From Ettlia oleoabundans (Eukaryota; Chlorophyta; Chlorophyceae; Chlamydomonadales), in the NCBI GenBank assembly GCA_019693395.1, contig JAAMXP010001636.1, positions 1-40,789 of the forward strand: DNA of 40,789 nt, in the 5' to 3' direction. The stretch's first letter is position 1, and each line of letters opens with the position of its first letter. The translations under genes and the position numbers were made by a program. Below, piece after piece: positions 1 through 12,119 of this stretch. Below the pieces are notes generated by a model. It had not been told where the DNA came from. It worked only from the letters and a program-made list of their open reading frames with translations, and did not search any database.

Positions 1-25
1 CCCCTCTCCTCCCCCCGTGCTGCAG

Positions 26-3000
26 CTGGCGAGCCAGACGCTTTATATGCTGCAGCTGCTGCCTGCGGGCCGCTTGATGTACCTGCATGCCATCGGCCAG
101 CACTGCAGGGTGATCGCAGCTCAAAACACCTGGCTGGCTGGCTCTTGATGTTTTGGCACTGCCCGTGCTGCCATGCCGTGCTTGCTATCAACCTTGCGCA
201 AATTCAACCCGTCCCTTTCCCACTGTGCTGCCCGCTTCCCTTCCATGGACACTCATGCTTCCTGCTATCAACCTGCCACGCTTTTGTATAAGCGGTTTGC
301 GGCATTTCGCTTGCAATGCATCCATGCCTCTGCCTGCCCGCGTGAGTGTCCCTGTCACCCCGGATGTGTCGGTAGGCGCGTTGTGTGTGCGCTGGGATGC
401 GGCATGAATCATTTGCCCCAGTGACTGATCCTGTGGCTCCACCAAAACTGCCTATGTGTGTGTTGGATTGCGGCTGAGTGGACGTATGTGCATGTGTATG
501 CCTGGTTGCGTGCAGGAGGATGACGCGTGGGTGATAGCGCAGCAGGAGGAGCGGGAGCGCCGGCTGCGGCAGCACCAGCGGTGGCGGGGGGGCCACCAGC
601 AGCAGCATCAACACCATCACGCAGCACACAGCACGCTGGGCACTGCTGGATCATTTTCTTCGCTATCGCCGGCTGCAGGAGCAGGGGCAGCTGGTGCGCA
701 CTCTGCAGCAAGAGGCTCCACGGTGGCGCAGCCGCTGCCAGCTCAGCAGGGGCAGCGGTCGGCCCCCATTGGCGGCAGGCCTGCGGCAGCCAATGTGGCC
801 ACGCATGGGGTTTCACAAGGTCCTGGTGTGGAACCGGCATTTGTAGGCCAGGACTCTGGTTCAGAGGGAGGAGAGGACGGGGAGGAGGATTTAGATGGTG
901 AGGATATGGAGCAGGGGCGGCCTGCGGGGCCAGGTGCAGAGCAGTCGCGTCTGATAGACGGGCTGAAGCAGTGCTTGCTAGCCTGCCTCTTTCGGGAGGC
1001 ACAGCAGCAGTCACAAGCGGCAGCTGCAGCCGCTGCAGCGGCAGAGGCAACCTCTACCACAGCAGGTGGCGGGCAGCAGGTTGCTGTGGCTGCTGCGGGC
1101 GATGCTGCCGTCACAAGCGGCCACGGCCCGCTCCGCGCCAGCGGCAGCACGGGCAGCCTGCCCAGCACGACGGTGGCGCCGCGACTCCAGCGGTTCGCTG
1201 GCAGCAGCAGTAACCTGGCTGGACTGGTGCAGGGGCAGCATGGAGCACAGCGGTACGGCGGTGGCAGCGCAGGCGTGCTTCCTCACTGGCGGCGCCCCAT
1301 GGATCGCTTCTACTATTACTTTGAGGCCCACCTGGAGCTGCTGATGTGGAAGGTGAGCTGGCGGTGGCCATTGGCGGCTGTGCCTGCTGTCGTGCCTCAG
1401 TTCATGGCTTGCAAGGCCAGCGAGTGCATGCGTGCCAAGCGGGTAGGCATCAGCGGGGTGACAGCGCAGCGAGGTAGGGGCTTGTTACAGGTGTTGGGGT
1501 CTGGCAGTCGCTGCTGGTGATTGTTGCACCATGTGGGCACCTTTGTCTGCACAACCAAGCAAAAGCAGGGGCAGTCCCAGCCCCGTGCCTGCTTGCCCGA
1601 ATGGATGATCAGCACATAGGGGCAGCTGACTGCCACCACCCTTGCTTGTGGCCAAGGTGCAGGCTCAGCTGCTTGACGAGCAGCGGCTGCTGGTGCACTG
1701 GTGCCCGCCTGAGATGCTGGCAGGACCACACAGGCACCAGCACCACGGGTGGGCTGGCACTACTGCTGGTTCAATGGCACATGAGCTTGCCACTGTTGCT
1801 CGGCACTTGAACATGTCGCACATTGCTGAGCCTGTGTTGAGCGCTGTTGATGAACAAGGTAGTGATGATTAGTGGCGCTTGCGCTGCTGGCCAACATATC
1901 TGCCTGCCACGGCAAGGCTTGCTGCGCAGACTTCTGACATCTAGCTTGCAGCCCTGCCCTACGTGCCTGCTAACTTTCCATACATCCTGCCCTGTGCTTG
2001 ATTCCATTGCTGCGTTGCCGGCGCGCAGGCATTCTGCCGCTGCTGCTGCGGGTCAGCAGGGCAGCTACATGATGCTCTACAACTGGGTGTCGGCAGCAGT
2101 GGAGCAGCTGTTTGTGGCGCACTCCCCTGAGCTGGCGGCGTGGTGAGTGGTGGTGGGCTGCCTGGGTGCTTGAAGGAATGTGGACGAGGGCAGGAAAGGG
2201 TCAGGCACGCAGGCTCTGCAAGTTTTTGGGGTTGGCAGGTTTGAGTGGCAAGAAGTCGGCTTCCTAACATAGATGTTGGTGTAATAAAACCCCAGTTGTG
2301 TGCTTGTAAAAAAGTTCTTGCTGTCCCTGTCACCCACCCCCACTTCACCCCGCGCCAGCAGGTACCTGCACCACCCCGCCGCTTTCCACAGCGGTGGCTG
2401 CGTATGCGGCTGCACTGTTGACTGGGATCGATGGGTGGTGCCGCCTGCGGCGTCGCGTATCGCTAGAGAGCACCAGCTCCGGGATCCCGCTCTGGCCGCC
2501 AAGGCAAGCAGCTTCTGGGGTGGATGGATGGCCTCTGCCTGGGTGGGCAGGTTGGAACAAGATAGCGTCTACAGCTTGCACTGGCACTGGGTTCTGGGAG
2601 GGCGCTGTCATGCACCCATGTGCTGCCGCGTTTCCTGCCTGCACCCACCCCCTGTCTGTTGGCCTGCTTAGGTGCCCGCCATTCATTTGCCCTGCAGGAG
2701 CTGCGGCACCGCCTGGCTGATGAGCTGCCCGCCTCCTGCCAAATGCGGCAGGCCACGCCGTACCTAGGTGAGTGCGGTGGCAGCAACACCTGAGGGCTGG
2801 CTGCAGTGTATGGGTAGCATGAGATGTGCACTGATGCATGGGAGCAACGAGGAGGCTGGGCTTGCAGGGCGCGGGATGGATTTGAGCAGTGGAGCCAGGG
2901 ATTGTTGTTCGAAAGCCTTCTGGGGACTGTGTATCCCCAACAGCGCTATTGCAACACTGCGCCTTGTCAGCTATCTGCTGTTCATGCAAAGTAAGGGCAG

Positions 3001-3792
3001 TGATACTGCGATTGCACTGCAGATCCTGACTTGTACTGCTACGATGAACGGGCCATTGGCGGCGCCATCCGCCCACATCACCCGCCTCACAGGTACGCCT
3101 CAAGCGCTGCAACGGGCACATTGCCAGGTTGTACGGCACAAGCAGCAACCGCGGCCTATGCTGAGTGTGTTGCCTCTCATTCATGCTGCTTCGCTGGGTG
3201 TGCGCTTATCTCCCATGCTTTGGTCCAGCTTCTCAACCAGCTGCGCTGCGGTGCATATGCCTCCACCAGCGTCCAGCTGCGGTTGCTTTCTCTGCTCATC
3301 GTCGCCTACTCATTGCTGGCATTCTGACCAGTCATCTCCCCTGGCCTGCCCTGCCCCGCCCCCACCTGCTGCTCCCTGGTGTCCTGCAGGAGCATCAAGT
3401 TTATGTGCCGCTGCCAGCCGGAGCGGCTGCGGTTCAGGCTCGACCCCGAGCACCTGCAGCCCGCGCAGGTGGCAGGTGGGCAGGGTGCGGCGGGTGCGTC
3501 CGGAGGGCCCTCCACCCACTGCGTCTTCGTAGGGCTGTACCTGCCAGTTGCAAGGCCCTCCTCATTTGTGCTGTACAGCTGTGGCTCCGGGCAGGCGTGC
3601 CACACCCACCCCATGCCTCTGCCCACCCCTGCCCACCACATCTCTGCAGGCAGCCGCACCGCCGCTGCAAGTGCAGCAGCACGAGCGCACGTGGTCTACC
3701 TCTTCCACCCCGTGCAGCCCTTCCTGTTGACAGTGATGCAAGACATAGAGTCAGCAGTGGCGGAGCGCCTCACGCTCTTTGTCCGCGTTTGA
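26..3792 (+). CDS. Unknown multi-exon protein, 3' part (5' end outside window)
   Basis: I do not recognise the family. Exons read as 26-109, 516-1352, about 1663 to 1835-1858, a fourth starting between 2029 and 2060 and ending at 2142, then 2362-2503, 2698-2767, 3023-3092, 3390-3475 and 3650-3792 with a TGA stop. Phases close exactly from 2142 to the stop and from 26 to 1352; the third/fourth exon junction is unresolved. About 580 residues are visible. The second exon encodes a Gln/His-rich stretch, an acidic patch (EDGEEDLDGEDME) and an Ala run, then an aromatic segment RFYYYFEAHLELLMWK. Later exons carry MMLYNWVSAAVEQLF, DPDLYCYDERAIGG and a hydrophobic C-terminus HVVYLFHPVQPFLLTVMQDI. These ordered parts suggest a large folded protein with a disordered insert. 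An SZT2-like identity crossed my mind but I cannot support it. The intron after 2503 appears to start with GC (AAG/GCAAGC). Confidence 0.6.
2504..2697 (+). other. Probable GC-AG intron
   Basis: The exon ending ...ALAAK is followed by AAG/GCAAGC, and the next exon begins after CCTGCAG with GAGCTGCGGCAC (ELRH). Both sides are phase 0. I see no GT donor that would keep the frame and join the two clearly coding stretches. Confidence 0.55.
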
Positions 3793-4263
3793 GGATGTAT
3801 AGTGCAGAGAGGCTGTGGTGTAGACGCGGCAGCTGCATGTGGCAAGTAGTGAAGGGCCAACAGTTTTGGAAACCCTGAAATGTTGGCGGTCATTCTATTG
3901 ATTTCGTTTATGGCCAAGAGCGGCCCCTTTTGCCCCTGCGTTGCCAGAAAGCTGGCTTGCAGTGGGCAGCAGGTTGAGAGTCGTTGGCTCAAGCACCGGC
4001 CACGTCTCTCTATGTCTCCAGGCAGCCCTGGTTTCTCTTGCAGACATAAGATATCGTGATCGTTCTCTGCATATGTCCATTTTGAACGGCTCTTTGGTTG
4101 GAAATGAGCGTAGTGGGAGGCTGCTGTGCCCACCCAGGGTGGTGACAACGATGGCGGTGCCTGCTTTGCATGGTGTGCCGGTCAGTGGTCTCAAGCGAGT
4201 CCATTGAAGCCGTCGAATGTATGGATGGCGTAAAAACCGCTGTAGCAGGCCAGCACAGCTTGT
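3793..4263. other. Intergenic, 3' UTR / promoter region
   Basis: I see no convincing coding exon. The stretch presumably holds the 3' UTR of the upstream gene and the promoter/5' UTR of the Gln-rich gene. No clear TATA box and no TGTAA poly(A) signal is visible near the stop codon. Confidence 0.4.
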
Positions 4264-6411
4264 ATGCAGCAGCCGTCGCAGCGTGCAGCCGACAGCCCCT
4301 CAGCTCAGACCGCCACAGAGGAGCTGAACAGAGCTTGGGATCAAGTGGAACTTGGATTGAAAAACGTCGCAAGCCTGGTGGAACGGGTGCGCCGCAACAG
4401 TGCGCCACCAAGTTGCAAATACAAAGTCTGCTTACCTGAACGTTCACAAACCGCTGCAGCTCTCGCTCGCAACAGATGAAGCTACCTTCCGCGCCCTGGC
4501 TTCCCAAGCTTTGCCCCGTAAGCCCTGCTGCCGGCTCTGCCGACCAGCTCCTGCCGGCACTGTGCGCGTTGTGTTTGCACCCGCTTGCCTGGCTAGCACA
4601 AACAACTACCCTGCCTTGCTCCTGCAGAGCTTCAAGTCATTCAGCAGCAATCAGAGCGTGCAGCTCAGCTGTCCACACAGGTCAATCAGCAACTCATGCA
4701 GCGTCAGGCGGCGGTGGCGCAGCAGGCGGTGCAGCACAGAATGCTGCCGCTGCGGCAAAGACAGCACGGCGCTGCCGCAGCAGCGGCGTCAGCCTCTGCA
4801 GCTTTGCGGAGTGGCGGGCAGGAACAGCAAGGGCAGCGTCAGGGGCTGATGCGCAGGCAGGCTGCAGACCAGCGGCAGCAGCCGCCGGGGACCCAGCCTC
4901 AGCAGCAGGCACAGCAGCACCCGGCTCCAGCGATTGCCATGGGCCAGCAGATATCTACAGCACCCGCTATGCAGGGACGGTTAGGTATTGTGCCTCTTGC
5001 GCCAGGGTTGGCTGGCCCAAATGCAGCCAACCAAACTGCTGCCGCAACTGCCGCCAACGCTGCCCCAGCTACCCAGCACGCACTGCAGCTTGCTTACACA
5101 GCCCAGCAAGCCTCAGCACAGCGAGTGCGCAGCGAGCAAAGCGCTGCGGCAGGGGCATCAGCAAGAGCAGCAGCGGGAATCTTGAGTTCAATGCCCGGGG
5201 CCACCCCTGCAGCCCCCACAGACAGCATGTGTGCACAGGGGAGTGCGCCTGTGGAACATCAGCAGCAGCAGCGGCGACGGCAGCAGCAGCAGCAGCAACC
5301 TGCTGCTAGCTGGCAGGCAAGGCCTGTGTCAGGCGAAAACGCACGGCGGCAGCCCGCGCAGCAGCAGGCGCCACCACAGCCCAGACCAGTGACGCCGATG
5401 ATGCTGCGACAAGCGCTGGCGGCTGTGAAGAGCCGTGGGCAGCGGGACGCTGTGCTGACTCGCCTGGGGCTCACCGCTGCTGAGGCTGCATCCATACTGG
5501 GCTTCAAGCCGCGCCATGCGCCTCCGCCTCCCACCGGCGGTGCTGCCACTTGCGGTGCTGGTGGTCCAGCTGCTGCTGCAGGGCCAGCCACACTGGGCGC
5601 CGGTGGGGCAGAGCTGACGCAACTTGCAGCGGCTCCAATGCAGCAGCAGCAGCGGGAGCAGCAGCGGGAGGCAGAGGTTGTTGATCTGACTGAGAGACCA
5701 GGTGAGCCTGGTTGTGGCCTGCCTACCGCTCCCGCTGCTGCCCAAGGGTGCCAACGTGGCCAGCAGGAGCGGCAACAGCAGCTGCATTACTCTCAGCAGC
5801 AGGGGCAATCTCAGCAGCAGCCCCAACAGCAGCAGCAGCAGGAGCAACCACAACCACAGCAGGTTCAGCAGGAGCAGCAGGTGGCATCACAGCCGCCCCT
5901 GCATCATCAGCCGCTACCTGGTCGAATAGCTGGCACCCTTGCTATTCCTCAGCCATTCCCCTCTCCTCTATCCCCAGCGGCAGCGCCAGTGCCATTGTTA
6001 GTTGAGCCCACAGCAGGAGCAGTGGCTGCCGGGCAGAAGCGGGGGCCTTCAGTGCTGGGCCTGCTGCAACTGCCGCCACGCAAGCGGTGCGCAACCCCTG
6101 CAAGGGAGGAGGCACCACGGCATGAGCACCCAGCAAATGGCACACTACTGCCTCAAGTGACAGCAGCTGGCAAGCATGCCTCTGCATTGCAGCCATTGCC
6201 ACAAAACGGTGCGCTGGCTCATGACGCCTCCAAAATCAAGGCAGCGGGTGCATCAACTGGCCAGGGCACCGCCACCTCTGCAGCTGGTAGAACCGCGGCT
6301 GAAGCGGGTGCGGGTGTCATCTCAGCAGCTGCAGTACCGGCCTCAAGTGCAGATGGTGGCATGATTCAGGAGGAAGACGACGAGGAGGATGATTTCATTG
6401 AAATTGATTGA
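4264..6411 (+). CDS. Gln/Ala-rich protein with SUMO-interaction-like motif and acidic tail
   Basis: Three exons fit in phase: 4264-4399, 4476-4517 and 4628-6411, giving 653 residues. Both introns are phase 1 with GT donors and CAG acceptors. The ATG at 4264 has a weak context, so an upstream exon is possible. Residues 15-80 look helical/coiled-coil (EELNRAWDQVELGLKNVASL, then QVIQQQSERAAQLS). A long low-complexity Gln/Ala region follows, interrupted by one ordered block, MLRQALAAVKSRGQRDAVLT followed by RLGLTAAEAASILGFKPR, which could be a small helical domain. After it lies EVVDLTE, matching the hydrophobic-acidic SUMO-interaction consensus. Basic patches QKRGPS and PPRKRC may serve nuclear import. 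The C-terminus is strongly acidic (EEDDEEDDFIEID). Overall it resembles a transcriptional co-regulator, but this is inferred from composition only and no named family is recognised. Confidence 0.62.
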
Positions 6412-6705
6412 TTTAATCAGTCGTTTTGCAACGCCTTGCGTCTGCTCTTTTCTAACTTGCTCCTCCAGTCAGTAGATAAGACATTTGTCCTGTATTGATT
6501 TATAAAACTTGCATGAGGTGGTCATTCATTGCTGGTAAGAGCACAGCACAGGGCAGGAATGAGGTGGGTAAAATGTGACACGAACGTTGGGAGGGCACCA
6601 GCCGCCACGTCAGCAAATGCATGCATGAGAATGGAGTAAGGTGGGATGCTCATACGGGCTTGTTGCCCCTATTTATAACCGAAAGGTTTGCTTACGCTTG
6701 CCGAC
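6412..6705 (+). promoter_or_regulatory. Intergenic with TATA-like boxes upstream of the methyltransferase
   Basis: TATAAA lies at 6501-6506, about 200 bases before the methyltransferase ATG at 6706, a reasonable place for a core promoter. A second AT-rich match (TATTTATAA, about 6670) is only 35 bases from the ATG. Position and motif are the only support. Confidence 0.3.
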
Positions 6706-9016
6706 ATGGCGCATCTCGGCTCAAGAGGCGTCATCGCGTCTAGCAGCACCGCCTGTATACACCAGCTTCAACTACTGGCGCTGCAAACATTCCTTGCCCG
6801 CCCATGCAGCAATACGGCTGGCGCTCCTTCAGGTGCCGCTGCGTTTGCCGCCAGTTGCCCGCCGGCCGACCACATCAGGTGTCAGGCGCGTTGCGGACGT
6901 GGGAAGAAGTCCTTGCCGTGCAAGGCGTACAAGGATCCGGCTATCTATGATGTTGCTTTCAATTTTCGGGACTATGACAAGGAGGTGAGGTGGGCGGGAG
7001 GTAGAGTGATCGGGTGCGGCCGGGCCCGGATCAGCATTTGGGCAATCAGCATGCTTTCCGGGGCTGCAGCCATGCAAAGGTACTGCCTTCCTGACAAGCA
7101 TCATGCTGCCCCGCTTTTATATCGACACACTGTATGCAGGCAGCATACCTATTGGCCATGCACCAGCGGCACTGCCAGGGTGCCATGCAGCATTTCCTCG
7201 AAGTGGCCTGCGGTCCCGCCCGCCATGCTGCAACCATCGCAAAGGCAGCAGGAGCAGCAGCGACAGCCCTGGACCTTTCCCCAGCCATGCTGAGCTACGC
7301 CCAGCAGGTGGCTGTGGAGGCGGGGGTGGCAGGGAGCATGCAGTGGGTGCAGGCAGACATGACAGCAGGCACGTGCTGTCCTGGGGGGGCATGGCTGGGT
7401 AGTGTGGTGGTTAAAGTGGTGGTGCAGAGGGCTGTAGCCCTGCTGTTTCCTTCCCTGCCTGCGTGCGTGTCCCATTCCCCTCCTTGCTGCACACATGGTA
7501 GGAACCGGCCTGATGTTCAAGCCACACGCATGAACATGTATGCTTGTGTTTGTGCCGCTCCTGCCTACAGAGGGCTGGTCGCAGCAGCTGAGACAGCCTG
7601 CTGACCTGGCGGCGGTGCTGCTGGGGAGCTTGGCTCACTGCTTGGACAACGGCGCTGCCCTAGCCTGCTTCCAGGAGCTGGGGTGGGGCTGACGCCGCTT
7701 CCCCTTGGCTGACTGCATGCAGTGGCACATCTGGATGGCCCATAAGTGGGGGGGGTGGGTTGTTGGTTAGCATATGGCCACCACACAAGATCACTAGTCA
7801 CAGCACTTTGGCTAGGGTTCCTGACTGGCTTGCCCAATCCTGCTTTCTACGCCTGCGTGCCTGCACGCCGGCCTGCCTGCCCTGTGGCCTGCTTACAGTC
7901 GAGCAGTGCAGCCGGGCGGGCTGCTGGTTCTGGAGCTGCCGCACCCCAGCGACCTGTTTGGGGGGTACTGCCTGGACGAGGAGCAGTACGTGGAGGCATG
8001 GGATGCGCAGGTACACACACCTGGTACGGTCCGTATTCCTGCGCTACCGCTTGTGCAGCTTGTCCAAGGATGTCTGCTGCCTGTGCTGGGATGCATGGAG
8101 GGTGCAGCTGGTTGCCTACGGGTCTTAACGTGTCAACTCTGCCTCCGTGCCTGGCTGTAGTCTAAGGACGGCAGCCAAACAGTGTTGGTGGAGTGGGGGC
8201 GTGATGGCGACAACTTTGATCTGCAAGAGCAGGTCAGGCTTGTGGCACACCAAGTTGGGAGCAGCGTGAGGGCCAAGGGGATCCACTCCCAACGTCTTAC
8301 TGTCATGCGCTGCTCCAGCGATTGTGCTCACCCTGCTCTGCCAGCCCTGGGCAGCACAAGTCACGAGCCTGGCCACCTTGCGCTTGCAACCCGACCCGCC
8401 CACCCACCCAAGCAATGCTGCTGTTGTTTCCCCCATCTTGGCACCCACCCCGTATCTGTTTGCAGGTACTGCACCGCACAGTGGGGCTGAGCCTTTACAG
8501 GGGCGACAACCTGGTTTCAAGCGAGGTTGAGGTTGTGCCGCAGAGGCAGTTCACGCTGCAGGAAATTGACCTGCTGGGCCGGGCCTCAGGCTTTCAGGTC
8601 AGTGCTGGTCTTAGTGGCAGCCATCATCGTGGTTTCAACATGTACTGAAAAGCACAGGTGGCCTACACTTTGTAGGCGGCCGCTGTGAGATCTGGCAGCC
8701 CTGCTGGGAGAAGAAGCGCTGTCCGCCTGTGGTGTGTATGAACCCTGTAGCCAGCGTAGTCTCGTCATGTCTCGTCATACTGCCTGCAGTGCCATTACTA
8801 ATTGTAAAAAACAGCTTCGGGAGCCACGTCATGTTTTCCCCACATGATGTGGCTCCTCGCCAGTGCGTGCTGCACTCACTTGCCCCATACAACTGAGCAG
8901 CACCTCCTCCTTCTGCTGCTGGACAGGTAGTGGAGGCGCATGGCGACTTTGATGCCGAGATTGGTCTGGAGCACGAGGAAGCCTACCGTGCAGTGGTGTG
9001 CCTCAAGCGGCAGTAA
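6706..9016 (+). CDS. SAM-dependent class I methyltransferase, probably organelle-targeted
   Basis: Seven exons close in phase: 6706-6984, 7140-7368, 7571-7682, 7899-8010, 8161-8232, 8466-8597 and 8927-9016, giving 341 residues. The first ~68 residues are rich in Ala, Ser, Arg and Cys with few acidic residues, like a chloroplast or mitochondrial transit peptide. The catalytic domain starts around DPAIYDVAFNFRDYDKE. Motif I is FLEVACGPARHA (~residues 112-123), followed by ATALDLSPAML (the acidic residue contacting the SAM ribose), QADM as motif III, then DLAAVLLGSLAHCLDN and RAVQPGGLLVLELPHPSDLF, the typical post-motif segment of methyltransferase-25/11 proteins. The C-terminus (QFTLQEIDLLGRASGFQ) matches the usual last helix-strand. 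The substrate cannot be told. The second intron appears to start with GC (GCAG/GCACGT at 7369), because no GT donor keeps the frame. Confidence 0.87.
7369..7570 (+). other. Probable GC-AG intron in the methyltransferase gene
   Basis: Joining QADMTA to EGWSQQLRQPADL in the family-consistent frame needs a phase-1 donor at GCAG/GCACGT. The nearest GT (two bases into GTGCTG, 7373) gives phase 2 and leads to a stop codon in the next exon. Confidence 0.5.
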
Positions 9017-9580
9017 AGGGAAGGCTGGGTTTTGGTTGGCGACAAAGAGGGGGCACAGCCCGAACGGACACACGCCGGGGGCACAGGCGGAGCGGCGTTT
9101 CTTGGCTTGTCCCCAACGCCCTCAGCTATCTTGATATCAGCAGCTGCACCCTGGAGCGCAACCTTTGAATATGTTGACAACCTGCGGGAAGGTGATTTTA
9201 GGGTTTGGTTTAAGGAGGCCCCCAGAATGTGAGTCTGAAATGAGCCAAAATTGATGGGTTCCCTCAGCGTCCTTGGCTCCAGCGCAAGGTTTGGTGGGCT
9301 GCCATGGCTCAGGCCCACAACCATGTGTTGCACGACTGAAAATCACCTGAGTTATATACAAGCGCGGATCAGTCACTTGGAAGCGCAGGCCCTGGAGTGC
9401 AGCTTCCTGAGAGCAGTGCCCCAACGAATGTTCGCATCTTTTGCCCCTTGTGCGCACGCCCAACTGCAAATGTCAACTACAAATAGTTACATGGACCCAA
9501 ATTTGTAACTGCCAGTGGTCCACGGCTCCTACTACGCTCCGGCAGCTTGCCCTAGCGCGGGTGGACACTTGGCGCGTGCG
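9017..9580 (+). other. Intergenic, 3' UTR of the methyltransferase and 5' region of tandem gene A
   Basis: No coding exon that I can support. A TGTAA at 9504-9508, about 490 bases after the stop, could be the algal poly(A) signal. Confidence 0.35.
9504..9508 (+). terminator. Possible TGTAA poly(A) signal
   Basis: TGTAA is the common poly(A) signal in chlorophyte nuclear genes. It lies downstream of the methyltransferase stop and just before tandem gene A. A 5-base motif recurs by chance. Confidence 0.22.
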
Positions 9581-10455
9581 ATGCCGCTGCCCACCAGCGC
9601 CTCGCCGATCTCGCCGAGCACAAACCTCCCCACGCCGAAAGCAGTAGAGCAGCAACCGCGCTGGGTGACGGCCAATAGCAGCGCTAAACAGAATTCCTGG
9701 GACAGCGCTCCCACCGTCGGCCCCGGCTCCGCTGCCGTCAGGGAGGCAGCCAGTCCAGCAACCCCTCCCAGCCCACAAGCCCTGCTGCAGCAGATCATCC
9801 TGCGCACCGGCCAACTGCTGCCGCCAAGCGAGATTGTGCAAGGTAAGCGCCAAAAATGTTGCTGCCACACTCGCCCCTGGCACCGTTGCCGCCGCTGGCA
9901 TTTGTGTGCGAAAGGCAGGCATGACTGTGACACACACCTCTGCCACACTGTCAGCTTGCATGTGGATTCTAAGAAAAATGCGCCTTGAATGCCTTGCTTG
10001 CAGTGCCTGGGCACGGTTATCTTGTCGTACGCCGCCGTGCTGCTGCTGGCCAGCCCCCCCGGCCTGCCCCGTACTCTCCTCAGCACCTGCTGAGCAGCTC
10101 TCCTGCGGTGCCACAGCCAACTGCTGCTGCTAGGCTTCGGGCGCTTGCTTCGCTGCTGACGCAAATTATGGCTCCACCAGCAGTCACAGCTGCTAGCCCT
10201 GCGGGACAGCTGGCATGGAGTTTGGCCCAGCAGCAGCGGCAGCAGGCGCAGCAGCAACAGCACGAGCTCTTGCAGATTCGCCATGCCATCCGCCTGCACA
10301 CCCTGCAGCAGCTGCAGTTGCAGAAGGCCAACCAGGAGGCGGCCGCAGTACTGGAGGCTGCCAGGCAGGTGACGTCCAACCTGATGTCCTCTGCCAGCCA
10401 GGTCCATGCTGAGCTGGCGGCAGCCACCACTCTGGCCAAGCTGGCCACACCGTGA
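9581..10455 (+). CDS. Tandem gene A: unknown protein, paralogue of the gene at 12120
   Basis: Two exons, 9581-9842 and 10004-10455, give 237 residues; the intron is phase 1 (CAAG/GTAAGC ... TTGCAG). I chose the ATG at 9581 as the first in-frame start. Residues 1-60 are Pro/Ser/Thr-rich and probably disordered. The conserved core spans the intron: ALLQQIILRTGQLLPPSEIV, then VPGHGYLVVRRR. The C-terminal half is Gln-rich and helical (LAQQQRQQAQQQQHELLQIR, LQKANQEAAAVLEAARQ), likely a coiled coil. No known domain is recognised. The core and intron position match the next gene downstream (…QQL..T.DQLLPSATI.E / VPGGYLAVR), so the two are diverged tandem duplicates. No signal peptide or membrane segment is visible. 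A function is not assigned. Confidence 0.65.
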
Positions 10456-12119
10456 GCTGGTGCCACCCGCGCCACGCAGAACCGTGAGGTTTTTGCCCCG
10501 TCCTGCCCTTCATTTGGCGGGCAGTTCCCTTTCTGCTGCCAGGCACGGCACGGCATTGCCAGCATGCCTCCATGCGATGCAGCTATTTTGAACTCCCATG
10601 CCCCCTCGTGCCCACTTCACGCCTCTTGTCGTCCACTTCTTTTCATTTCGACATTTTAGTTTTGTTTTTTATCCTCTGAGTTTGTCCAGGCCAATATCCC
10701 ACCTGGCATGCTGGTACCATCTGTTTGTGCTCTCTCTTTGATTCACCCCTCCCGCGAATCCCCAACTGTCCTTCCATGTTGCACCTCCGCTCCACAGCGG
10801 CGCCATACCGCAGCCACCGTCCAGCTCTGTACTGTTTTCTCCTCCCTGTACACCACGCATGCCCCCTCATGACTTGCTCCCAAGCCCATCACGTACTCTC
10901 CTTTCTGATCTTATTCCTTGTCCTTTCCCTGCCTCCTGTCCTCCCTTCAGTTCTGTTCTAACCACACACGTAACTATTATAAACCTGCTTTGCAACGGTC
11001 TGCATTGTTTGTTGCAGCCCCTGTAGCCAATGGCATTGTCCAATGCCTTCCACCTTTCACACTGGCCGTGACTGCTCCCCATGTCTTTGCAAGGCAGTCG
11101 TACTGCGTGCCAAGGCATGCACCGGAACGTCGGCATTTATCACCCACTCATGCCACCCTCAGTCTTACAACCTTTGATTGCGAGGGTCACACCAGCTCCT
11201 TTCTGTTGCCAGACTGCTGCCAGGTGCCCCCTCCCATGCCAGTTGCAAGTCCATTGGCGGCAGCCCATTACCCCTGGTTGCATGATCCAGTCATGTAATC
11301 TGCAGGCTCTTGCCGCACACCCCTGCTTTCAACCTGCTGACTTTCCCCCTGCGTGGCAGTTGCATGAAGTGCCCACGTAATTTCGAGTTCTGTCGCCAAT
11401 GCATGACGTACCTCCAGCTGCTCCATACCGCTGTGACAGCAACTTGTAGATGCATGTTGGCAGGATGCTGGCAGGCATTTGCCAAGGGGGACGGGGCGGT
11501 ATAGTGATGTGCAAGGTTCAAAGCAGCCTTCTGATGCGGTTGGTCCAACAAGTGGTGGCAGACTCAGGGGAGACTGAACATGAAACTCTGTTGAGTAGGG
11601 AAGGGATGGGGCAATGCTGGAGGCATGTTGTCGTGCAGCGCTAGTTGCAGCTTGTTGGGTCAGTTAGGTTCAACTCAAATGCACCTAGACCTGCACAACC
11701 CAAGAGACCAGACCTGCCGGCAGCGGCTCCTCACGCCCAGGTCAGCTCCTGGAAATTTTAGCCTGCGAGACAGACTAGGGACTGTGGTGCAGATCAGTGC
11801 CAGCCGTGCACATGTCGTTTACCTCTGCACCAGAAAACAATTCCGGGCTCGAGTCCCCAGGGATTGGGGTCTCTGGACTGGGGATTGGGGTTCTTGGTGC
11901 GGCCAGGTCGGGTCAACTGAGGGATAAAATGTCCCTGGAAGAGTAACGCATGCTTGGCAGGTTGTTTTCCACTGAATAGCAGGCCAGTGTTGCTACCATC
12001 GAAACGCTAACCCGTCAAGTCGAAAACACCCACCGGTGGCCACCTGGCGCAACGGGTTTTGCTTGGTTGCACCAGGCGACGGCAGCCGCGCCTTGTGGTC
12101 TGCTCGGCTACAGGCTCAC
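10456..12119 (+). other. Intergenic, 1.66 kb between the tandem paralogues
   Basis: Pyrimidine-rich sequence follows the stop of gene A. I see no exon with convincing protein character. A TGTAA lies at 11294-11298, rather far from the stop. A short direct repeat of GGGATTGGGGT occurs near 11862-11892. A search for a third, decayed copy of the A/B core found none by eye. Confidence 0.4.

Noticed and set aside
204..1371. Several long minus-strand open frames opposite the second exon of the first gene
   Set aside because: They mirror the GC-rich + strand exon (Ala/Gln runs read as Cys/Leu/Ser runs) and show no domain or splice support.
4694..5853. Minus-strand Leu-rich open frames
   Set aside because: They are the antisense of CAG repeats in the Gln-rich exon; poly-Leu arises from CTG, not from membrane helices.
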